DNA from: Paraburkholderia humisilvae
Lineage (GTDB): Bacteria > Pseudomonadota > Gammaproteobacteria > Burkholderiales > Burkholderiaceae
Direction of reading: 5' to 3'
Assembly: GCF_902859855.1 (NCBI RefSeq)
Contig: NZ_CADIKH010000008.1
Location: forward strand, 183,150-247,149
DNA length: 64,000 nt
Positions 9,375 through 20,219 of the stretch are shown here, piece by piece. Made by a program: the position numbers and the translations under genes. Below the pieces are notes generated by a model, which searched no databases, was not told the DNA's origin, and worked only from the letters and a program-made list of their open reading frames with translations. Within the stretch, counting starts at the first letter, position 1, and each line of letters opens with the position of its first letter.

Positions 9375-10421
9375 TCAGCGGTACTGGCCCGCGTACTTGA
9401 CAACCTTGTCAAGATTTGCCTTCGTGATGAAGCCCGGACCCGAGCGGATGTCGCGCGGGCCATAGGACGGTTCGAGGCCGTAGGTCTCGAGACGCTCCTT
9501 GAACTTCGGATTGGCCTGCAGGATCTGGCGGATTTTCACCGGATCCGTCGTGTGCTCCTTCTTCGCGATCGCGAGTACTGCGACCGGGATATAGCCTTGC
9601 AGATACGGCTGCTGGTCGATCGCGAACTGGATCGTGCCGGCCTGGATCGCCTTGGCGATGTCATCCGAGAAATCGAACGTGCAGAAGTAGATCTTGCCAG
9701 CGAGGCCCATCTGCTGAACCGCCTTGAGCGTCGCCGCGGCCGGGACCGGGCCGAGCGTCAGGATCGCGCCGGTGTTCGGGTGGTTGCGCAGATACGCGCT
9801 TACTTTTGACTGGATTTCCGTCGGGTCCTGCCCCGAGTCGATCGTCGACGTCTTGTAGTCGACCCCGATGGCTTCCGCAAAGCCGCGGCAGCGGTCGAAC
9901 GACACCGCGTTGGTCGCGATGTGATTCACGCACAGGAACGACTTCACGCCGGCGGCCTTCGCCTTTTCACCGGCAGCCTTGCCCGCGACATATTCGGGCT
10001 GGCCGACGTGCATGATCGCGCCGAGTTTCTGGCTCTGCTCTTCGGTGCCCGAGTTGATCGTGACAAGCGGGATCTTCTTCGCGGTCACTTTGCCGATCGA
10101 GCTCTTCAGCACGTCGTAGTCGGCGATCGTGGTGATCACGCCGTCGTAGTTGCGCGCGGCGGCCTGCTCGATCAGCCGCGACATATCGGCGATATCGCCG
10201 TTCGGCGGATTGCGATAGTCGGTTTCGACGTTGAAGTCCTCGTCGGCCTGCTTGATCGCGTTCTTGATTGTGTTCCACCACGAGTCGGAATCGGGTGCGT
10301 GACTGATCAGCACGAAATGCGCGTCGGCCGCCCGTGCGGGTGCCGATGCCGCGAAGCCCAGCGATAGCGAAAGCGCCGCAAAGAGCGCTGTGATTGAACC
10401 CTTGCCTTTGCAAAGTTTCAT
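9375..10421 (-). CDS. Periplasmic sugar (probably inositol) binding protein
   Basis: This is the solute receptor of the CUT2 importer, a 348-residue Peripla_BP_4 (ribose/galactose type) protein. It starts MKLCKGKGS and has a classical Sec signal: a basic start, a hydrophobic core ALFAALSLSLGFAA and a likely cleavage after APARA. The mature part has the two-lobe pattern, with DSDSWWNTIKNAIKQ and VITTIADYDV. I chose the ATG at 10421 because AGGTGGAGACA precedes it; an upstream in-frame ATG at 10499 would bury the signal peptide. It is the first gene of the leftward arm and is divergent from iolR across 271 bp of regulatory DNA, so it is probably the first gene repressed by IolR. Confidence 0.92.
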   Translation of the reverse strand: MKLCKGKGSITALFAALSLSLGFAASAPARAADAHFVLISHAPDSDSWWNTIKNAIKQADEDFNVETDYRNPPNGDIADMSRLIEQAAARNYDGVITTIADYDVLKSSIGKVTAKKIPLVTINSGTEEQSQKLGAIMHVGQPEYVAGKAAGEKAKAAGVKSFLCVNHIATNAVSFDRCRGFAEAIGVDYKTSTIDSGQDPTEIQSKVSAYLRNHPNTGAILTLGPVPAAATLKAVQQMGLAGKIYFCTFDFSDDIAKAIQAGTIQFAIDQQPYLQGYIPVAVLAIAKKEHTTDPVKIRQILQANPKFKERLETYGLEPSYGPRDIRSGPGFITKANLDKVVKYAGQYR

Positions 10422-10565
10422 TGTCTCCACCTTTCTCGGTCTGTTCGTTTTTGAAGGGAGCGTAGGGCGCGCCAACCTGCACGGACAAAGGCACGCCATC
10501 GCTCACGACCAAGATTAGGTCAACTTCGATGACGATGCAATGAAAATTTCAAAGAAAATAAAATT

Positions 10566-10579
10566 GGAAAATACATTCC
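10566..10579. promoter_or_regulatory. Predicted IolR operator GGAA-N6-TTCC
   Basis: The sequence GGAAAATACATTCC matches the GGAA-N6-TTCC palindrome described for RpiR-type IolR repressors of proteobacteria. With flanking T and A the arms are five bases each. It lies between the divergent binding-protein gene and iolR and overlaps the predicted iolR -35 box. A second AT-rich near-palindrome, TGAAAATTTCA, lies at 10541-10551. Function is inferred from motif and position. Confidence 0.6.
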
Positions 10580-10604
10580 ATTTGCCGGAGGCGCTGCCTA
10601 TAAT
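10576..10604 (+). promoter_or_regulatory. Predicted sigma-70 promoter of iolR-iolG
   Basis: A perfect -10 box TATAAT (10599-10604) is preceded at 17 bp by TTCCAT (10576-10581). The -35 box overlaps the right arm of the GGAA-N6-TTCC palindrome, a layout that would let IolR repress its own transcription. The start of iolR is about 90 bp downstream. Confidence 0.55.
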
Positions 10605-10692
10605 CGGCATCGTCTGGCCGGCCTCGGCGGACCGTGCGAGAAGCACGCGCGGCGCGGCTTTTGCGACGCAACAGAGCAAGGAAGGAAGGCCC

Positions 10693-11574
10693 ATGGCTGA
10701 AGAGAACACAGAAGAACTGCCGAGCGTCGATGAATTGATGCAGCGCATCGCGGACAACTACGAGTCGTTGCCGCGCCAGTTGAAAAGCGTTGCGACGTAT
10801 ATCGAGCAGCATCGCGGCAGCGTGATGGTCGATCGCACCAGCGATATCGCGACGAGTTGCGGCGTGCATCCGTCCGCGGTCGTGCGCTTTGCGCAGCGTT
10901 TCGGTTTCTCCGGGTTTTCCGATCTGCAGGCGGTGTTTCGTCAGGCGTATACGGGGCAGGGCGCGTCGTCGCCGAGTTATCAGCAACGTATCCGCAAGCT
11001 GATCGACGAAAAGCCGGGGCGTGTATCCGGCGGCACGGTTGCACGCGAATTTATCGCCGCGTGCCGCGGGGGGCTCGACGAGCTCGACGCGACGCTCGAC
11101 GACGCGCAGTTCGACGTGGCCGTCAAGATGATGCAGCAGGCGGAAAACATCTACGTGGTGGGCGTGCGGCGCTCGTTTCCGGTGGCGAGTTACATCGTCT
11201 ATGCGCTGCAGCACACGCCCAAGCGCGTGCATCTGGTATCCGGTTTCGGCGGCATGTACCGCGAGCAGATTCGCAGCGTGAAGAAGGGCGACGTCGTGAT
11301 CGCGATCAGTTTTGCGCCGTACGGCAAGGAGACGCAGTACTGCCTGCGCGTCGCGCATCACCATCAGGCGAAAACGCTGTTGATCAGCGACAGCCAGCTG
11401 TCGCCGCTCGCACGCTACGCGAGCACGCAACTGTATGTGAAAGAGGGCAGCGCGTTCGCGTTCCGTTCGCTGACCAGCACGATCTGCCTGTGCCAGGCGC
11501 TCTTTATCGCGCTTGCGTACAAGCTTGAATTGAACGTTGAAGAATCGAAAGACACTGGAGGATACGATGACTGA
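10693..11574 (+). CDS. iolR: RpiR-family transcriptional regulator of inositol catabolism
   Basis: The 293-residue protein has an N-terminal RpiR helix-turn-helix (about residues 15-90, with SDIATSCGVHPSAVVRFAQRFGFSGF) and a C-terminal SIS sugar-phosphate-binding domain (about 125-260, with YVVGVRRSFPVASYI and VVIAISFAPYGKET). In this family the SIS domain senses a phosphorylated pathway intermediate; for IolR the effector is thought to be a late inositol intermediate. The start at 10693 has an AAGGAAGG site eight bases upstream; an in-frame ATG at 10540 lies in the operator region and is rejected. The stop overlaps the iolG start by eight bases, so regulator and dehydrogenase are co-expressed. 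The name rests on family plus location. Confidence 0.85.
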   Translation: MAEENTEELPSVDELMQRIADNYESLPRQLKSVATYIEQHRGSVMVDRTSDIATSCGVHPSAVVRFAQRFGFSGFSDLQAVFRQAYTGQGASSPSYQQRIRKLIDEKPGRVSGGTVAREFIAACRGGLDELDATLDDAQFDVAVKMMQQAENIYVVGVRRSFPVASYIVYALQHTPKRVHLVSGFGGMYREQIRSVKKGDVVIAISFAPYGKETQYCLRVAHHHQAKTLLISDSQLSPLARYASTQLYVKEGSAFAFRSLTSTICLCQALFIALAYKLELNVEESKDTGGYDD

Positions 11575-12589
11575 TGGTGCGGGCGGTAAGACGATCGACG
11601 TCGCGGTATTCGGCGCGGGTCGGATCGGCAGGATTCACGCGGCGAATCTCGCGCGGCAGCCGGGCGTGCGGCTCAAGTATGTGGTCGATGTGAACCGCGA
11701 TGCGGCCGCGGCGCTTGCCGCCCAGCACGGCGCGCAGGTCGCGGACATCGACGGCGCGATCGGCGATGCGTCGGTTGGCGCGACGGTGATCTGTTCGAGC
11801 ACCGATACGCATGCGGACCTGATCCTGAAGTCCGCCGCGCAGAGGAAGCACGTGTTCTGCGAGAAACCCGTCGATCTGACGCTCGAGCGCGCGCGGGCGT
11901 GCGCCGATGCGGTCGCGAAGGCGGGCGTGGTCTGCATGATCGGCTTTCAGCGGCGCTTCGATCCGACCTTTGCCGCGGTGAAGGCGCGCATCGATGCCGG
12001 CGAGATCGGCACACCGGAAATGCTGGTCGTGACGAGCCGCGATCCGGGTGCGCCGCCGGTTGAGTACATCAAGCACTCGGGCGGCATCTTCAAGGACATG
12101 CTGATTCACGACTTCGACATTTTCCGCTGGATTCTCGACGATGAAGCGGACACGCTGCATGCGACCGGCAGCTGTCTGTCGGACCCGGCGATCGCCGATG
12201 CGGGCGATATCGATTCGACCGCGGTGACGATTCGCACGAAGCGTGGGCGTTTGTGCCAGATCAATACCGCGCGGCGGGCCGCATACGGTTACGACCAACG
12301 TTTCGAAGTGCTGGGCAGTGACGGGATGCTGCAAGCGGGCAACGTGCGGCCGACCGAAGTGGTCGCGTATTCGAAGACGGCGGTCTCGAGCGACGTGCCC
12401 GAAGCATTTTTTCTCGAACGCTATCGTGCCGCGTATGCGCTTGAGATTGCGCATTTCTTCGCAGCGGTGACACAAGGCAAGCCGGTGCGCACGACGGTCG
12501 CTGATGGGTTGAAGGCGCTCGAACTCGCTGAAGCGGCCACGCGTTCATGGCGCGCAGGGCGCGCAGTCAAGCTTGACGGGGCGGCATGA
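11567..12589 (+). CDS. iolG: myo-Inositol 2-dehydrogenase
   Basis: IolG oxidises myo-inositol to scyllo-inosose with NAD+, the first step of the pathway. The 340-residue Gfo/Idh/MocA enzyme shows the Rossmann motif FGAGRIGRIHA near the start, the CEKPVDLT motif with the conserved Lys, and the IHDFDIFRWIL catalytic Asp/His motif in the C-terminal half. The start at 11567 follows CTGGAGG inside the end of iolR. Its stop overlaps the next dehydrogenase by ATGA. Length and motifs match bacterial inositol dehydrogenases well. Confidence 0.92.
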   Translation: MTDGAGGKTIDVAVFGAGRIGRIHAANLARQPGVRLKYVVDVNRDAAAALAAQHGAQVADIDGAIGDASVGATVICSSTDTHADLILKSAAQRKHVFCEKPVDLTLERARACADAVAKAGVVCMIGFQRRFDPTFAAVKARIDAGEIGTPEMLVVTSRDPGAPPVEYIKHSGGIFKDMLIHDFDIFRWILDDEADTLHATGSCLSDPAIADAGDIDSTAVTIRTKRGRLCQINTARRAAYGYDQRFEVLGSDGMLQAGNVRPTEVVAYSKTAVSSDVPEAFFLERYRAAYALEIAHFFAAVTQGKPVRTTVADGLKALELAEAATRSWRAGRAVKLDGAA

Positions 12590-13629
12590 TGGCGGCGCCC
12601 GATTCAGCGCAGCGCGCACCGTTGCGCATCGGCGTGGTTGGTCTCGGCCGGCTCGGCAAGCGGCATGCGCAGAATCTCGCGTATCGCGTGCGCGGGGCGG
12701 CGCTTACCGCTGTGTGCAGCCCACTCGACGAAGAACTGACGTGGGCGCGCGGCGCGTTGCCCGCGCCGCGCGAGTATCGCGACTACGCGGCGCTGCTCGA
12801 CGATCGCGACGTCGACGCGGTGTGGCTCGTTACACCATCCGCGTTGCATGCGCAGCAGATCGTCGATGCGTTGCGGGCCGGCAAGCACGTGTTCTGCGAG
12901 AAGCCGCTGTCGCTCGATCTTGCGGAGTGCGAACGCGTGCTCGGTGAAGCGCAACGCCTGCCGCATCTGCAGGCGACGATCGGTTTTATGCGCCGCTTCG
13001 ATCCGAGCTACCGCGATGCGTACGACAAGATTCAGGCGGGCCTGATCGGCCGGCCTTTCATGGTGCGCTCGCAGACCTGCGACCAGAACGATCCGGACGG
13101 CTTCTTCGTGCGCTTTGCGCCGTCTTCCGGCGGCATCTTCCTCGATTGCACGGTGCACGACATCGACGTCGCGCGCTGGCTGCTGGGCAAGCCAAGCGCG
13201 AAGCGCGTCTATGCGGCAGGCACGGTCGCGCTGCATGACGGCTTGCGCGCGTTCGGCGACGTCGACAATGGCGTGGCGATCTGTGAATTCGACGATGGGC
13301 GGCTCGCGATGTTCTACGCGTCGCGCACGATGGCGCACGGCAACGACACCGGTAGTGAGGTGATCGGTACGGCTGGGGCGCTCGCGATCGGCCGCAATCC
13401 ACGGCTGAATCGCGTTGAAATCGCGGACGCGCACGGCGTGCGCAACGAGTGCACGCCGACCTTCTTCGATCGCTTCGAAGATGCGTTTCTGTACGAGGCG
13501 CAGGCGTTCGTCGCGGCGGTACAGAGCGGCGAGCAAAGCGGTGCGACGCTGGCCGACGCGCTTGAGGCGACGCGCATCGGTAATGCGTTGCGGCGTTCGC
13601 TTGAGACCGGGCAGGCGGTCATGCTTTAA
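12586..13629 (+). CDS. Second Gfo/Idh/MocA-family (inositol-type) dehydrogenase
   Basis: This 347-residue oxidoreductase has the same plan as iolG: VGLGRLGKRHAQ for NAD(P) binding, CEKPLSLDL with the catalytic Lys, and DCTVHDIDVARWLLG with the Asp/His pair. It is translationally coupled to iolG by ATGA. A second dehydrogenase in an iol operon commonly acts on another inositol isomer (scyllo or D-chiro) or returns inosose to the myo form; the exact substrate cannot be read from sequence. It ends the rightward arm; the GC-rich iol locus stops here and AT-richer DNA follows. Confidence 0.85.
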   Translation: MMAAPDSAQRAPLRIGVVGLGRLGKRHAQNLAYRVRGAALTAVCSPLDEELTWARGALPAPREYRDYAALLDDRDVDAVWLVTPSALHAQQIVDALRAGKHVFCEKPLSLDLAECERVLGEAQRLPHLQATIGFMRRFDPSYRDAYDKIQAGLIGRPFMVRSQTCDQNDPDGFFVRFAPSSGGIFLDCTVHDIDVARWLLGKPSAKRVYAAGTVALHDGLRAFGDVDNGVAICEFDDGRLAMFYASRTMAHGNDTGSEVIGTAGALAIGRNPRLNRVEIADAHGVRNECTPTFFDRFEDAFLYEAQAFVAAVQSGEQSGATLADALEATRIGNALRRSLETGQAVML

Positions 13630-13872
13630 GGACAGTTGCCATGTCGATCACGCGTTTTCCCTGCGCATGTTGGGGCGCGGTCGGGTACGAGCTCGCCGCT
13701 TGTCGTTTTGTCGAACTGCATGGTGTAGACGCGTCGTCGTGTGTGTCAGACTCCTGTCCATTTCCAGAGCACGCTATCGCTTGCCCATTTTCTGAGGATG
13801 CGCGGAAACTATCGTGCAGAGCTGCACATAAATTCCACAAGGGGCGTGCATTCTTGTGGCGCACGTACCCAT

Positions 13873-15296
13873 TCAATTGATAACGCGCCCGATGGAAATC
13901 AATAAGGATTGCTGCCGGCGAGGAATGTTCGAAATCCAGTAATTCCTGTCGTTCCTCGCAATTGCACCATCATCCCCGGCAAGGGCAATTTCGCTCCCTT
14001 TTCCATAAACATAAACAACTTCGTAACAATACGGCGTGGTCTTTTCGTCGGGCCGCTTATGTAATACGACAAAAAATACTTCTTCTTGCTGCATTTCGCA
14101 ATGCCGAAAAATTGGTGTTGGTACGCGTCACGGGATGCGGTATATGCGGTACGACAAATTCTTGCTGCTGTAGAACGCCCATACGCCTGCTCAAACAATC
14201 GGCCTGATACTGAGGCAAGGCGGTTTTTGCACGCTCTTCCACTACGATGATCATCAGTTGCTTCTGCGTAGTCGGCTTTTCCTTAGTCAAACGTTTCTCA
14301 ATGAAGATGTGGGCCGAGTTCAACGTTTGCTGTTGTACGCATAGGTCATATAAAGCACAGTACGTCTGCAATTCCACATCTTTCATTAAAGCCGATGTCA
14401 AGGAAGCGTAATCGTCAACGTTTTCAAAAAAATCTTTGAATGTCGCCTCATCGGCATTGAGCATGTCCAATAATACGGGAGCCAATGTCCCTGCGCCGAA
14501 ATTCCACTGTACGACTCCGAATGACATTCCCATCTTGTCAAAATTGTCCGCAACGGCGTCATATTTCAACGTCTGGCTGTTTGATCCTTCAAAAGAACCT
14601 GTAATGAGGAGTGCCATCTCAATTGCCTTGTTCAGGGGGGACGCACGCGGTTCGAAAATTCCCCACCAGCGCAACCGGATGAATGTGATGCACAACCGGA
14701 CTATCCGGAAACCCTTCAACCTTGCCCTTCACCTGGTCCCACCACTGCAGCTTGCCGACCCGCTCGAGCTCACACTCCCAGTTCACGCGCGCATTGCGCA
14801 TCAGCGGCGTGATCGCCTCCCAGCGCGCCATGTTGCCGCCCCATTCGCTTTCGTAGCGCAGGACCACATGCGCGAGCTCGCTCGCGAGCCCCGGCACGTC
14901 CATCGCCCGCTGCAGCTTCACGGCGGTCACCACTTCACGACCGTCCTCGCCACGCGCCGGCCTGTTGCCGCCCGGCGCAGGCAAACGGGCCACCGCCTGC
15001 TCGAGCCTGAGCAGCAATGCACTGCCATTGACCGCTTCGGTCGAAGGCGCGAACGACTGATCGACGCACGCCGCGGACATCGCGCCAAAATGCACGCCGC
15101 CGTGCGGAAAGCCGTTCACGCCAAGCGGAAAGAAGCCATCGGTCATCTGCCCGAGCGCGTGATAGAAGACCTGCGGGTCGGTGACTTCGCCGCCGCCCTT
15201 GCGCGGGAAGGGATAGCACCACTTCAACGCAGGCGGTGGCGCAACTACGTGTGCCGGTGAAGCGGACGAATGAACTCTTTGTTGGGTTTCGTTTGA
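13873..15296 (-). pseudogene. Decayed T6SS-type cell-wall-hydrolase effector (M23-like plus lysozyme-like domains)
   Basis: Three overlapping minus-strand frames read as one former protein. Frame 1 (15296 to 14619) begins after a stop without an ATG (VVAPPPALKWCYPFP, then KGGGEVTDPQVFYHAL, GFPHGGVHFG) and ends VVHHIHPVALVGNF. This is the pattern of M23-like domains in Burkholderia secretion effectors. Frame 2 (from about 14640 to 14057) reads SPLNKAIEMALLITGSFEGSN and FDKMGMSFGVVQWNFGAGTL, a lysozyme/chitosanase-like domain with a candidate catalytic Glu in SFEG. Frame 3 (14094 to 13873) holds the C-terminus (EEVFFVVLHKRPDEKTTPYC). The first frame change falls at a C6 tract (14635-14640); the second needs at least one indel near 14100-14200. 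The N-terminus is missing: a stop at 15297-15299 precedes the open part. The 3' half is AT-rich against its neighbours, pointing to transfer. Domain names are my inference from motifs. Confidence 0.6.
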
Positions 15297-15615
15297 CTAC
15301 TCGTGCTGGTCGTTGCCGGGCTCAAAGGTCTCGCTCCACTGTCAATCAAATCAAGCTAAACATCGCCTGATTAGTTGAAGCAGATGATAAGGGCCGGGCA
15401 ATCGGAATAGATCGTTGTGGACACAATTTGACATCCACCCTAAGACTGTCTGATAGGGCGGTGCGATCTGGTCGTGAAATTTGAGAAGAATGAGGTCGTC
15501 ACTAAAGAGCGGGCCGGGGCGACGAGGCGACGCAAGGCGCGCAACGGGCGCGTGCTGTAGAATTTGACCCTCTGCCTGGCGTCGCCAGGCCGCCTTACCC
15601 CGAAGGTCCTCGTCG
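15297..15615. other. Intergenic region upstream of tusA-like gene
   Basis: This 319-bp stretch lies between the effector remnant and the tusA-like gene. I see no convincing gene in it. Its left part probably contains the lost N-terminal DNA of the effector, and the right part the promoter of the tusA-like gene, but no clean -35/-10 pair stands out. Confidence 0.4.
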
Positions 15616-15849
15616 ATGGAAATTCAGATTCACAAGGAAGTCGATGCGCGCGGACTGAACTGCCCGCTACCCATCCTGCGCGCGAAGAAGGCGCTGGCCG
15701 ATATGGAAAGCGGCCAGATCCTGAAGGTGCTCGCAACCGATCCCGGCTCGCAGCGTGATTTCGCCGCGTTCGCGAAGCAGACCGGCAATGGCATCGTCGA
15801 AAGCACGTCGCAGGACAAGACGTTTATCTTTCTGATCCGGCGACGCTAA
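15616..15849 (+). CDS. TusA/SirA-family sulfur-carrier protein
   Basis: This is a 77-residue protein of the TusA family, small cytoplasmic carriers that move persulfide sulfur for tRNA thiolation, molybdopterin or sulfur oxidation. The family signature is clear: ARGLNCPLPILRAKKAL, with the reactive Cys followed by Pro and the CPxP motif on the first helix. The start at 15616 gives the expected short beta strand before the motif. It stands alone, convergent with galU, with a strong terminator downstream. Whether it is TusA itself or a paralogue cannot be decided because no partner genes are adjacent. Confidence 0.88.
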   Translation: MEIQIHKEVDARGLNCPLPILRAKKALADMESGQILKVLATDPGSQRDFAAFAKQTGNGIVESTSQDKTFIFLIRRR

Positions 15850-15909
15850 GCGTTGCGCCACGCGCCGTCTCACGCGCGGCGATCGAATCTCGCTTGCTGC
15901 AGGCAAAAA

Positions 15910-15962
15910 AAGGCGCTGTGTCTGCGTATGCGATGAGAACATCGCGGCAGACACAGCGCCTT
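15910..15962. terminator. Strong bidirectional terminator between tusA-like gene and galU
   Basis: A perfect 16-bp stem (15910-15925 with 15947-15962, arm core GGCGCTGTGTCTGC) encloses a 21-nt loop that folds into a second perfect hairpin, GCGATG-AGAA-CATCGC. A run of A before the left arm and TTTT after the right arm allow termination from both sides of these convergent genes. Confidence 0.9.
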
Positions 15963-16055
15963 TTGTCATGAGCGGGCCTCGATCTGGGCGCCAACGCGCG
16001 GCCCCGCTTGCGTTGGCGGCGTATGCCGCGCAGCCGGCCCGCGCGGAACGGCGAG

Positions 16056-16937
16056 TTAGCCCTCAAGCACCGGCGAACGCGTCCGCAAATACTGCTCGAA
16101 ATCAGCCGCCACTTCTGGATGACGCAGCGCGAATTCGACGGTCGCTTTCAGATAACCGAGCTTGCTGCCGCAGTCGAAACGCGTGCCGTGATACTTGTAC
16201 GCGAGTACCTGCTCGTCGTTGAGCAGCGACTGGATCGCGTCGGTGAGCTGCAGCTCGCCGCCCGCGCCCGGCTTCAGCGCCCGGATATGTTCGAAGATGC
16301 GCGGCTTCAGCACATAGCGGCCGACCACGCCGAGATTCGACGGCGCGACGTCCGGCGCCGGCTTTTCGACGATGCCCGACATCTTGATGATCGCGTCTTC
16401 CCATTCCTTGCCGTCGACAATGCCGTACGACTTCGTCTCGTCGCGCGGAATTTCTTCGACGCCGATCACCGAGCTGTGATAGTGGTCGAAGACTTCGATC
16501 ATCTGCTGCATCACCGGCGGCGTGCCGTACAGCAAATCGTCCGCGAGAATCACGGCGAACGGGTTGTCGCCGACCAGCTTTTCCGCGCACAGCACCGCAT
16601 GCCCCAGGCCAAGCGCTTCCGGCTGGCGCACGTAGAAGCAGTCGACATGGCTCGGCTTGATGCTGCGCACGAGTTCGAGCAGCTTGGTCTTGCCGCGCGC
16701 CTCGAGTTCCGCTTCGATCTCATAGGATTTGTCGAAGTGATCTTCGATCGCGCGCTTGCTGCGGCCGGTCACGAAGATCATCTCGGTGATGCCGGCGGCC
16801 ATCGCTTCTTCCACTGCGTACTGGATCAGCGGCTTGTCGACGATCGGCAGCATTTCCTTCGGGCTGGCTTTGGTCGCGGGGAGGAACCGTGTGCCAAGAC
16901 CTGCTACCGGAAAAACTGCTTTTGTAACTTTTAGCAT
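16056..16937 (-). CDS. galU: UTP--glucose-1-phosphate uridylyltransferase
   Basis: GalU makes UDP-glucose from UTP and glucose-1-phosphate, supplying LPS core, exopolysaccharide and trehalose synthesis. The 293-residue nucleotidyltransferase has the expected N-terminal signature [20 protein letters not shown] with the catalytic Arg and Lys, then [18 protein letters not shown] with the metal Asp pair, and [10 protein letters not shown]. The length is normal. It lies 97 bp downstream of valS on the same strand. It may be read from the valS promoter or from its own in the gap. It ends about 100 bp from the bidirectional terminator. Confidence 0.96.
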   Translation of the reverse strand: MLKVTKAVFPVAGLGTRFLPATKASPKEMLPIVDKPLIQYAVEEAMAAGITEMIFVTGRSKRAIEDHFDKSYEIEAELEARGKTKLLELVRSIKPSHVDCFYVRQPEALGLGHAVLCAEKLVGDNPFAVILADDLLYGTPPVMQQMIEVFDHYHSSVIGVEEIPRDETKSYGIVDGKEWEDAIIKMSGIVEKPAPDVAPSNLGVVGRYVLKPRIFEHIRALKPGAGGELQLTDAIQSLLNDEQVLAYKYHGTRFDCGSKLGYLKATVEFALRHPEVAADFEQYLRTRSPVLEG

Positions 16938-17034
16938 GCGATACCCCTGGTAATGGATTGGCCGGCTGGTTTGCCGGCCTATCGTGCCGCGATGCGGATC
17001 ACCCGTCGACGCGGCGCTTGTGGCGCGGCATCTG

Positions 17035-19902
<2,868 letters not shown>

Positions 19903-20219
19903 TGTGGAAGTCTGCCGAAAAATGCGTGAAAAGATGCCCGAAACCTTGAAGTATAAAGGGTGCGCAGCCCGGCGCGGCGCGCCGCGGCGCATTCGCGCGG
20001 GATGGGACGGGTGCGCCGTGCCGCCTGGCGGCTGATTATGGCGCGCTCGCGCAGTCGGCTGGCCGGACCGGCAGGGCGCTTGCAGCAGGCGGGTCTTATA
20101 ATGGCGGACGGCTTGCAGCCATCGCTTGATGCGCTGACGCCGCCCCTTTGCGTGCCGATGCTTTGCATCCCGCCTCGCGCGGCGCCTTTGCGTGAATTCC
20201 GCCGTTTTGCCCATCCGAC

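Noticed and set aside
13641..13880. A 79-codon plus-strand frame after the iol dehydrogenase
   Set aside because: The composition is mixed and Cys-rich, there is no family, and its end lies over the effector remnant; probably chance.
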